Assembly: GCF_910586915.1 (NCBI RefSeq)
Contig: NZ_CAJULN010000034.1
Span: 1 to 29,641 of the forward strand
Origin: an uncultured Bacteroides sp.
GTDB lineage: Bacteria; Bacteroidota; Bacteroidia; Bacteroidales; Bacteroidaceae
Reading direction: 5' to 3'
DNA length: 29,641 nt
A model generated the notes under the pieces. That model searched no databases, was not told where the DNA came from, and saw nothing but the letters and a program-made list of their open reading frames with translations. A program made the position numbers and the translations under genes. Positions 1-8,500 of the stretch are shown here, one piece after another (the stretch's first letter is position 1; every line of letters starts with the position of its first letter).

Positions 1-511
1 GTTCGTATATCCGAAGTATTTCCACAAGAAGGGAGCTTTGTCGGCAGCCCGTCAGGGAGACAACGTGAACCCGAAGAAGGAATCTTCCGGTTGCCAGTTC
101 TATATCGTCACCGGAAAGGTCTACAATGACTCTACCCTACTCAGCATGGAGCGACAGATGAACGAGAACAAAGTCAATGTTATTTTCAACACGCTGGCGC
201 AGAAACATATGAAGGAAATCTACAAGATGCGTAAGGCGAACGACGAGAACGGACTCTACGACTTGCAGGAAAAACTGTTTGCCGAAGCACAAGAACAGGC
301 TGCCAAGCAACCCGAATTCCGCTTTACCTCTGAGCAGATAGAAGCCTACACCACCGTAGGCGGCACTCCGCACCTGGATGGCGAGTACACCGTGTTCGGT
401 GAAGTGACGGAAGGACTGGATGTGGTAGACAAGATACAGCAGGTGAAAACAGACCGCAGCGACCGTCCCGAAGAAGATGTGAAGATAATAAAAGCCACAA
501 TACTCGACTGA
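1..511 (+). CDS. Cyclophilin-type peptidyl-prolyl cis-trans isomerase, 5' end missing
   Basis: The open frame runs in from the window edge (first full codon at 2), so the N-terminus is missing. It should catalyse cis-trans isomerisation of X-Pro bonds during protein folding. The visible part has the cyclophilin core: a segment resembling HKKGALSAARQGD, the SSGCQFYIVTG strand (family form SGSQFYI), and near the end TPHLDGEYTVFGEVTEGLDV followed by DKI. Between the QFYIV strand and the HLDGEYTVFG strand lies a charged helical insert of about 75 residues, absent from short cyclophilins such as E. coli PpiB. Whether a signal peptide or lipobox exists cannot be seen. The M16 peptidase starts 7 bp downstream, so the two are probably co-transcribed. 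Family assignment is secure; substrate and location are unknown. Confidence 0.9.
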   Translation, partial: FVYPKYFHKKGALSAARQGDNVNPKKESSGCQFYIVTGKVYNDSTLLSMERQMNENKVNVIFNTLAQKHMKEIYKMRKANDENGLYDLQEKLFAEAQEQAAKQPEFRFTSEQIEAYTTVGGTPHLDGEYTVFGEVTEGLDVVDKIQQVKTDRSDRPEEDVKIIKATILD

Positions 512-518
512 GAATGAT

Positions 519-1751
519 ATGAGAATCAACAAGCATATTCTTGACAATGGGTTACGGCTGGTGCATTCGCAGGACGAAAGCACGCAGATGGTGGCTCTTA
601 ATATATTATATAATGTAGGCGCGCGCGACGAGCATCCCGAATACACCGGCTTCGCACATCTGTTCGAGCATCTGATGTTCGGCGGTTCGGTCAACATTCC
701 CGACTACGATACACCGCTCCAACTGGCGGGCGGAGAGAATAATGCTTGGACGAACAATGATATCACCAATTACTACCTCACTGTACCTCGTCAGAACGTG
801 GAGACCGGCTTTTGGCTGGAGTCCGACCGTATGCTGAGCCTCGATTTCAGCGAACGGAGTCTGGAGGTACAGCGCGGTGTGGTCATGGAAGAGTTCAAGC
901 AGCGTTGCCTGAACCAGCCTTACGGCGATGTGGGGCATCTGCTTCGTCCCTTAGCCTATCGGGCGCATCCCTATCAGTGGCCTACCATCGGAAAGGAGTT
1001 GTCGCACATAGCCAACGCTACATTGGAGGAGGTGAAATCTTTCTTCTTCCGCTTTTACGCTCCCAACAATGCGATTCTCTCCGTCACCGGCAACATCTCT
1101 TTTGAAGAAGCCGTGGAACTGACGGAAAAATGGTTCGGTCCCATTCCCCGCCGTGAAGTCCCCCTGCGGAATCTACCGCAAGAACCCCGGCAGGCGGAAG
1201 AACGGCGGCTGACGGTGGAGCGGAACGTTCCGCTCGACGCCCTCTTCATGGGTTTTCATATGTGCGACCATTCGCATCCCGATTACTACGCTTTTGATAT
1301 TCTTTCGGATGTACTGTCCAACGGACGTTCCAGCCGGCTGAACCAGCGTCTTGTGCAGGAAAGGCAACTGTTTTCCAACATCGACGCCTATATCTCGGGC
1401 AGCATTGATGCGGGACTGTTCCATATTGCCGGAAAACCGGCGGCAGGTGTCTCTTTGGAACAGGCGGAGGCTGCCGTCCGCGAAGAGTTGGCTCGCTTGC
1501 AACAGGAAGCTGTCGATGCGCTGGAGTTGGAAAAGGTGAAGAATAAATTTGAGTCGACGCAGATATTCGGAAACATCAATTACCTGAACGTGGCAACCAA
1601 TCTTGCCTGGTTCGAACTTCTGGGACGGGCGGAAAACTTGGAAAAAGAAGTAGAACGTTACCGTGCCGTCACGGCAGAGCAGTTGCAGGCGGTGGCACAG
1701 TCGGCCTTCCGGCGCGAGAACGGAGTTGTACTTTACTATAAAAGTAAATAA
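519..1751 (+). CDS. M16 family zinc metallopeptidase, single unit (410 aa)
   Basis: An insulinase/processing-peptidase family zinc protease. The inverted zinc motif HLFEH is at residues 47-51 (ligands His47 and His51, catalytic Glu50). The third ligand should be one of the two glutamates at 124-125, in the VVMEEFKQR segment about 75 residues later, as in the family. The second half (about 185-400) matches the inactive-type C-terminal M16 domain. At 410 aa this is one M16 unit, about half of pitrilysin, so an active enzyme would need a homodimer or a partner subunit to close the chamber. No signal peptide is visible, which suggests the cytoplasm. The ATG at 519 is 7 bp after the cyclophilin stop; the earlier ATG at 514 stops after two codons. 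The MATE gene starts 14 bp downstream. Confidence 0.92.
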   Translation: MRINKHILDNGLRLVHSQDESTQMVALNILYNVGARDEHPEYTGFAHLFEHLMFGGSVNIPDYDTPLQLAGGENNAWTNNDITNYYLTVPRQNVETGFWLESDRMLSLDFSERSLEVQRGVVMEEFKQRCLNQPYGDVGHLLRPLAYRAHPYQWPTIGKELSHIANATLEEVKSFFFRFYAPNNAILSVTGNISFEEAVELTEKWFGPIPRREVPLRNLPQEPRQAEERRLTVERNVPLDALFMGFHMCDHSHPDYYAFDILSDVLSNGRSSRLNQRLVQERQLFSNIDAYISGSIDAGLFHIAGKPAAGVSLEQAEAAVREELARLQQEAVDALELEKVKNKFESTQIFGNINYLNVATNLAWFELLGRAENLEKEVERYRAVTAEQLQAVAQSAFRRENGVVLYYKSK

Positions 1752-1765
1752 GGAATTTCAATCGG

Positions 1766-3118
1766 ATGGAGAGACTATTTGATACATATAAAGACCATTA
1801 CAAGGCACTGATTTCTCTCGGCCTGCCTATTGTCATCGGCCAGATAGGTGTGATTGTACTCGGTTTTGCCGACACACTGATGATTGGGCATCACAGCACG
1901 GCGGAATTGGGTGCCGCCTCTTTTGTGAACAATGTGTTCACCTTAGCGATTATCTTCAGCACCGGCTTTTCGTACGGGTTGACTCCCGTCGTAGGCGGAC
2001 TGTACGGGCTTCATCAGTACGCCCCTGCCGGACAGGCATTGCGCAACAGTCTGCTGGCAAATCTGATGGTTGCCCTCCTGTTGACCCTCTGCATGACCGT
2101 GCTCTATCTGAATATAGAACATCTTGGGCAGCCCGACGAACTGATTCCTCTGATTAAACCCTACTACCTGGTATTACTTGCTTCGTTAGGCTTTGTCATG
2201 ATTTTCAATGGCTTCAAGCAGTTTACAGACGGCATTACGGATACCAAAACCGCCATGTGGATATTGCTTGGTGGAAACGTGCTGAATATTATCGGCAACT
2301 ATATCCTTATCTACGGCAAACTTGGATTTCCCGAACTCGGACTGTTGGGAGCAGGTGTCAGTACGTTGTTCTCACGTATGGTGATGGTGGTTGTATTTGT
2401 AGTCATCTTCGTGCGCAGTTCGCGTTTTGTCCGCTACAAGGTCGGCTTTCTACGGCTGGGATGGTCGCGTGCCGTCTTCGGCCGTTTGAACGGGCTGGGA
2501 TGGCCCGTTGCCTTTCAGATGGGGATGGAGACAGCCTCTTTCAGTCTGAGTGCCATTATGATTGGGTGGCTGGGCACGATTGCATTGGCTTCGCATCAGG
2601 TGATGCTGGCTATTTCGCAATTCACCTTTATGATGTATTACGGGATGGGAGCTGCCGTTGCCGTCCGTGTCAGCAACTTCAACGGACAGAAAGACATTGT
2701 CAATGTACGCCGCTCCGCTTATGCCGGTTTTCACTTGATGATGACTTTGGGCGTGGTGCTTTCTTCCATCGTCTTTCTGTGCAGGAATCATTTGGGCGGT
2801 TGGTTTACCGACAGTCCGGAAGTGGCGGCTATGGCTACTTCGCTTATTTTCCCTTTCCTTGTCTATCAGTTTGGCGACGGGTTGCAGATTACGTTTGCCA
2901 ACGCCTTGCGCGGAATATCGGATGTCAGGCTGATGATGCTCATTGCCTTTATCGCTTACTTCATCATTTCGCTTCCCGTAGGTTACTTTTGCGGTTTCGT
3001 TATGGAATGGGGGATAATAGGAGTGTGGATGGCGTTCCCCTTCGGGCTGACAAGTGCAGGCTTAATGCTTTGGTGGCGGTTCAACCGCATGACCAAAGCA
3101 CCCGCTTCCCTCTTATGA
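1766..3118 (+). CDS. MATE family multidrug/toxin exporter
   Basis: A 450-residue, very hydrophobic protein with about twelve membrane segments, the usual size for a MATE (NorM/DinF-type) antiporter. These proteins export cationic drugs or metabolites across the inner membrane using a Na+ or H+ gradient. The N-lobe begins with a typical segment (QIGVIVLGFADTLMIGHHS, about residues 26-44). The C-lobe carries the matching repeat (FQMGMETASFSLSAIMIGWL, about 251-270) followed by ALASHQVML. The substrate cannot be read from the sequence. It lies 14 bp after the M16 peptidase and 32 bp before the hybrid kinase, so it probably belongs to the same transcript. An open frame at 2257-3123 in another phase is a shadow. 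Confidence 0.93.
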   Translation: MERLFDTYKDHYKALISLGLPIVIGQIGVIVLGFADTLMIGHHSTAELGAASFVNNVFTLAIIFSTGFSYGLTPVVGGLYGLHQYAPAGQALRNSLLANLMVALLLTLCMTVLYLNIEHLGQPDELIPLIKPYYLVLLASLGFVMIFNGFKQFTDGITDTKTAMWILLGGNVLNIIGNYILIYGKLGFPELGLLGAGVSTLFSRMVMVVVFVVIFVRSSRFVRYKVGFLRLGWSRAVFGRLNGLGWPVAFQMGMETASFSLSAIMIGWLGTIALASHQVMLAISQFTFMMYYGMGAAVAVRVSNFNGQKDIVNVRRSAYAGFHLMMTLGVVLSSIVFLCRNHLGGWFTDSPEVAAMATSLIFPFLVYQFGDGLQITFANALRGISDVRLMMLIAFIAYFIISLPVGYFCGFVMEWGIIGVWMAFPFGLTSAGLMLWWRFNRMTKAPASLL

Positions 3119-3150
3119 CATAACTGCCACGCTTAATAACCTCAAACCTC

Positions 3151-5448
3151 ATGTCCTCCTACCGTTCCACCAAACTGAAAGTAACCGTCGGTTACATCCT
3201 TCTACTTGCGATGCTTCTCTTTTCGCTTCTGTTTGTGCATCGTGAGATGGAGAAACTCTCTGCTGCCGACAACCAGCAAAACCTGCACGCCGACAGCCTG
3301 CTGACATTGCTTCGTGCAAAAGACCGGAACACGCTTCAAATGCTTCGTGTGCTGAGCGATGCAAACGATAGTCTGCTTTCCGCTTCGGAGATTGAAGAAA
3401 TCATTTCCGAACAAGACACTGTAATCACTCAACACCGTGTACAGCACCGGGTAATCACCAAGCGCGATTCTCTGTTGGCTCCCGTTAAGAAGAAAGGTTT
3501 TTTCAAGCGGTTGGCAGAAGCCTTCGTCCCTTCTCGTCACGACAGTGCCATGCTTGTCAATACCTCGCTGGAGGTGGCTACGGATACCATTTTAGAACCC
3601 GTTGCTTCCAAAGATTCCCTCCAGCAGAAGATTCGCCTGGCTACCGAGGAGAAACGCCTGCAACGGCGACGTACCATCCGGCGCACCCAAACCCGGTATC
3701 AGCGCATGAACACACAGTTGACGGCAAGAATGGACAGTCTTATCATGCAATATGAAGAGGAGACAACCCAGCGTGCCCGTGAGGATGCGGAGATGCAACG
3801 GAAGGTAAGAATGCGTTCGGCGCGCATCATTTCCGGGATAGCTGTTGGGGCTGTGTTGCTGTCTGCGCTCTTCTTGGTGTTGATTGTGCGAGACATTTCC
3901 GGCAGCAACCGCTATCGCCGTCAGTTGGAAGAAGCCAATAAACGGGCGGAAAATTTACTCGTGGCGCGCGAGAAACTGATGCTTGCCATCACTCACGACT
4001 TCAAAGCCCCTCTCGGTTCCATCATGGGATATATTGAACTGCTCTCCCGTCTCACTCAAGACGAACGGCAGCGTTTCTATCTGGACAACATGAAAGGCTC
4101 CTCGGAACATCTGCTGAAATTGGTCAGTGACCTGCTCGACTTCCACCGTCTCGACCTTAACAAAGCCGAAGTGAACCGTGTCACATTCAATCCCTCGCAG
4201 TTGTTCGATGAAATTCGTGTCAGCTTCGCACCGTTGACGGAGGCCAAATCATTGGCTTGGCAGTGTCGCATCGCTCCAGAACTGAATGCACGTTATATTA
4301 GTGACCCCTTGCGGCTCCGGCAAATCGTGAACAATCTTGTTACGAACGCCATCAAGTTCACGCAAAAAGGAGAAGTTACCCTCACGGCAGCCTACCATTC
4401 GTCCAAACTGACGATAGCCGTTGCTGACACCGGCAAAGGAATGGGTGCGGAGGACTGTGAACGTATTTTCCAGGAATTCACCCGTCTGTCCGGTGCACAG
4501 GGCGAAGAAGGATTCGGGTTGGGGCTGTCTATCGTGAAAAAACTGGTCGCTCTGCTCGATGGCACGATTGATGTGCAGAGCAAATTGGGCGAGGGGAGCT
4601 GCTTTACGGTAGTATTGCCGCTTTATCCGGTAGGCGAGGCTGTTGCGGAGAGCCAGGATACGTCGGCGCTTCCTGTTGCAGATGTTGTCGCTGCCGATAC
4701 CGATGTCACTTCTTCGGCAAAATCCATCCGTGTGCTCTTGATTGACGATGATAATATCCAGCTCCGTCTCACGGCAGCCATGCTGAAACAGCACAATATA
4801 GAAGCCGTATGCTGCGAACAGCTCGAAGAACTGATTGAACAGCTCCGCACTTCCGTGTTCGACGTATTGCTGACCGACATACAGATGCCTGCCATCAACG
4901 GCTTCGACTTGATAAAACTGCTACGTGCTTCCAATATACCGCAGGCTAAGACCATCCCTGTAATTGCCGTGACGGCACGTAGCGAAATGGACAAAAACTC
5001 TTTGCAGGAGTATGGCTTTGCCGGATGTCTGCACAAGCCGTTTACAGTGAAAGAACTGCTGCTGACTGTGAATGGAAGCCGAACTCCCGAACTGAATTTC
5101 TCTGCACTCACCGCCTATTCGGAAGATGACCTGGAAGCAGCGCGCTCCATCCTTCACACTTTTGTTTGTGAGACCCGGAAGAGTGTAGCACAGATGCAAC
5201 AGGCAATGACCGTCGGAGATGCGGACGGAATAGCTGCTGTGGCACATAAGATGCTGCCGCTTTTCATCCTGATTGGTGCCTCGAAAGCCGTTGCTTTGTT
5301 GAAAACTTTGGAGATGCAGCGCGGACAAGGTTTTTCGGAGATGGTGGGCAAGGACGTTGTAGCCGTGTGTGAAGAAATTGGGCAAGTGCTGGATAAGGCT
5401 GCAAGGCTGCTTGATGAGTCCGGACTGTCTGATGCAGAGTGTGTGTAG
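3151..5448 (+). CDS. Hybrid sensor histidine kinase with receiver and Hpt domains
   Basis: A 765-residue inner-membrane phosphorelay protein. Membrane helices lie at about 11-29 and 226-246. Between them is a periplasmic part of about 195 residues, highly charged and partly coiled coil (about 155-222), matching no sensor domain I recognise. HisKA follows with the phospho-acceptor His282 (ITHDFKAPLG), then HATPase with N-box Asn395/Asn399, G1 box DTGKGM (426-431) and G2 box GFGLGLS (454-460). The receiver domain (about 526-640) has acidic residues 532-534, phospho-acceptor Asp576, Thr608 and Lys629. A C-terminal Hpt domain carries His699 (AHKMLPLF). The protein could therefore run His-Asp-His internally and pass phosphate to a separate regulator. 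It has no DNA-binding domain and no response regulator gene is nearby. The ATG at 3151 gives a sensible short N-terminus before helix 1. Confidence 0.93.
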   Translation: MSSYRSTKLKVTVGYILLLAMLLFSLLFVHREMEKLSAADNQQNLHADSLLTLLRAKDRNTLQMLRVLSDANDSLLSASEIEEIISEQDTVITQHRVQHRVITKRDSLLAPVKKKGFFKRLAEAFVPSRHDSAMLVNTSLEVATDTILEPVASKDSLQQKIRLATEEKRLQRRRTIRRTQTRYQRMNTQLTARMDSLIMQYEEETTQRAREDAEMQRKVRMRSARIISGIAVGAVLLSALFLVLIVRDISGSNRYRRQLEEANKRAENLLVAREKLMLAITHDFKAPLGSIMGYIELLSRLTQDERQRFYLDNMKGSSEHLLKLVSDLLDFHRLDLNKAEVNRVTFNPSQLFDEIRVSFAPLTEAKSLAWQCRIAPELNARYISDPLRLRQIVNNLVTNAIKFTQKGEVTLTAAYHSSKLTIAVADTGKGMGAEDCERIFQEFTRLSGAQGEEGFGLGLSIVKKLVALLDGTIDVQSKLGEGSCFTVVLPLYPVGEAVAESQDTSALPVADVVAADTDVTSSAKSIRVLLIDDDNIQLRLTAAMLKQHNIEAVCCEQLEELIEQLRTSVFDVLLTDIQMPAINGFDLIKLLRASNIPQAKTIPVIAVTARSEMDKNSLQEYGFAGCLHKPFTVKELLLTVNGSRTPELNFSALTAYSEDDLEAARSILHTFVCETRKSVAQMQQAMTVGDADGIAAVAHKMLPLFILIGASKAVALLKTLEMQRGQGFSEMVGKDVVAVCEEIGQVLDKAARLLDESGLSDAECV

Positions 5449-5494
5449 CTCATATATTTTATTTTACTGTCAACTTTTTCTCAAAATAAATTGT

Positions 5495-5502
5495 TTACTT
5501 TG
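5495..5502 (+). promoter_or_regulatory. Possible promoter core for tamB-tamL
   Basis: TTACTTTG differs at one position from the Bacteroides -7 consensus TAnnTTTG and lies 29 bp before the tamB ATG. No good -33 TTTG is seen at the expected distance. The 83-bp AT-rich gap after the kinase gene makes a separate promoter plausible, but read-through from the kinase is not excluded. Confidence 0.35.
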
Positions 5503-5531
5503 TGTTACCTAATTTACATTCGCACATTTGC

Positions 5532-8500
5532 ATGAAACGAAAACTGATACGATGGGTAAGTTGGATATTCCTTACCCCCATACTTCTCTTTGCGATACTG
5601 ATGATATTGCTTTACGTCCCGCCCGTACAGAATCTTTTGCGTCGGGAAGTCACCGCTTATGCTTCCAAAGCTACTGGAATGCAGATTCAGGTGGATCGTA
5701 TCGACCTTCGCTTTCCGCTCAATCTGTTGGTGCGTGGGGTAGAAGTTATCCAGCAGCCGGACACCCTCTTGTCTTTGGGCAGTCTGAATGTACGTGTGCA
5801 GGCTTGGCCGCTTATCAAGGGAAAAGTGGAAGTTGATGAAGTGGCACTGAGCCAGGTGACAGTCAACTCCGCCGATATGATAGAAGGTATGAGGGTGAAA
5901 GGCGTTTTAGGACGCTTCTTCCTTCAAAGTCACGGTGTTGACCTCTCTGACGAGACGGCAATCATCAACAGTGCCCAACTCTCGGACACCCACCTACAAC
6001 TGCTGATGAGCGACACTACCGCTACCGAGAAAGACACCACTGCTTCCGCTCCGGTAAATTGGAAAGTAGACCTTCGCCAACTGAAACTGAAAAACGTATC
6101 TTTCTCCATGCAACTGCCTGCCGACACCTTGCGACTGGCAGCCCATATCGGCGAAGCCGCCATCGACAACGCCCGTGCAGACTTGAAAAACCAATTTTAC
6201 GAACTGACGAAATTCCTGCTCTCCGGCTCCTCCGTCAGCTATGACACCGGAGCGTCGGAACCCACTCAAGGTTTCGACCCTTCTCACATCGCTCTCCGCG
6301 ATGTCCGTATCCAACTCGACTCTCTCTGCTATAAAGGCAGGGATATGAATGCCGTTATCCGTGAGTTTGCCATGAACGAACGCTCCGGACTGAGCGTTAC
6401 CTCGCTTACAGGAAGGGCTTACTCCAATGATTCTGTCATCTGTATCCCTGGCGTGAAGTTGCAAACTCCTCATTCGGAGATAGACCTGTCTGCCCATACC
6501 TATTGGAAACTGGTTACTATTCCCACTACGGGACGACTGTCTGCCAATCTCAAAGCCTATATCGGCAAAGAGGACGTCATGCTGTTTGCCGGCGGGCTGT
6601 CCGATAGCTTCAGAGAGAACTACCCCTTCCGGCCGCTCGTAGTCCGTGCCGGTACGGAAGGTAATCTGAAAGAAATGCAGATTTCACGTTTCACCGTCGA
6701 CCTGCCGGGAGCCTTTTCCCTTGAAGGTGGCGGCCTACTGCGCAATCTGACGGACAGCATCACCCGTTCAGGCACGTTCGGGTTGAAGATGCGTACGCAG
6801 AACTTGAATTTCCTCACCGCCCTCTCCGGCGAAGCCCCTAATGGTACGATTGTTATCCCCGACAGTATGAGTATGGTGGCACAAGCGGACATCAAAGGTT
6901 CTGAATATAAACTCGATATGCAGTTGCGGGAAGGAATAGGAGCGATGAAACTGAACGCTGCACTCAATACAGCAACCGAAACCTATGCCGCCCGTCTGAA
7001 GGTAGACAACCTTCAGCTCCACGACTTTTTACCGAAAGATTCCATTTATGAACTTTCTCTCTCTGCCAATGCTCAGGGGCGTGGGCTTGACGTCATGTCC
7101 CGTCGTTCGTACGCTCGTCTTAATCTGTCGGTAGACCAGCTCCATTACGCCCGTTACCATCTTTCCAACGTCCAATTAGAGGGAAACTTGAAAAATGCAT
7201 TGGCAGCAGCCACGCTGACCAGTGACAATCCTTTGTTGAAGATGACAACGCAAGGCGAATATAACTTGGCGCATCGCTATCCCGATGGCAAGGTGACGAT
7301 GAATGTCTCCCATATTGACCTCCACGAACTGGGACTGATATCCGAACCGATGAAGCGCTCGCTCTTGTTCGACCTTACGGCAGAAGCCCGCCGGGAACTT
7401 GTTTCGGCGCATTTCACCTCCGGCGATATGGCGCTCGAACTCAAAGCTCGTTCCGGGGTCTATCCTTTGATTCGCCAGTCCACCCGCTTTGCCGATATTC
7501 TGATGAAGCAGATAGCAGACAAGGCGCTCGACCACGCTGAACTGCGCGAAGCGCTTCCCACTGCCGTCTTTTCTTTTACGGCGGGTAGAGAGAATCTGTT
7601 GGCAGACCTGCTTGCTGCCCGAAACATTGCTTATCGTGATGCATCTGTCAAGTTTGGTACTGCACCCGACTGGGGCATCAACGGTAGGGCGGCAGTGCAC
7701 GCACTGAAAGTGGATACGTTGCAACTCGATACGGTATTCTTCACTGTCAAGCAAGACACGACACGGATGAAGCTGCGTGCCGGCGTTATAAACGGACCGA
7801 AGAATCCGCAATTCTCCTTCTCCACCGCTCTGACAGGAGAGATTCGCGACCGCGATGCGGAACTCACCATAGACTATAAGAACGCCAAAGGTGAGACCGG
7901 CATCCTGTTGGGTGTCAACGCCCGTCCGCTTACCGAAGGAAATGGTAAGGGAAACGGGCTTGCCTTCACGCTTACTCCCGAACAGCCTGTCCTTGCTTTC
8001 CGCAAGTTCCACTTTGACGAGAAGCACAACTGGATTTATCTCCACAAGAATATGCGCGTCTACGCCAATGTCGATATGCGCGACGACGAAGGAATGGGCT
8101 TCCGTGTGAGTTCGCTGCCGGGCGACACTGTTTCCTTACAGAACATTGATGTTGAGATACGCCGTGTCCGCTTGCAGGAAATCACGAGTGTACTGCCGTA
8201 CCTGCCTGAGATAACCGGGCTTTTCTCGCTCGAAGCTCATTATATACAGACGGAAAAAGACTTGCAAGTATCGGCGGAAGCCTCCATCAACGAACTGACG
8301 TACGAACGCCAGCGTATCGGTGACGTGGCACTTGGCGCCACCTGGCTGCCGGGCGAGCAAGGCAAGCAATACCTTAGCGGATACCTCAACCACGACCAGG
8401 TGGAAGTGTTGCTGGCAGATGGTAAATTAGTACCTGCCCGAGCAGGCAAAGACAGCGTGGAGGTGAATGCTACATTGGAACATTTCCCGCTGAAAGTGGC

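Noticed and set aside
2257..3123. 288-codon plus-strand frame inside the MATE gene
   Set aside because: Cysteine- and arginine-rich out-of-phase translation of a membrane protein gene; no support as a gene.
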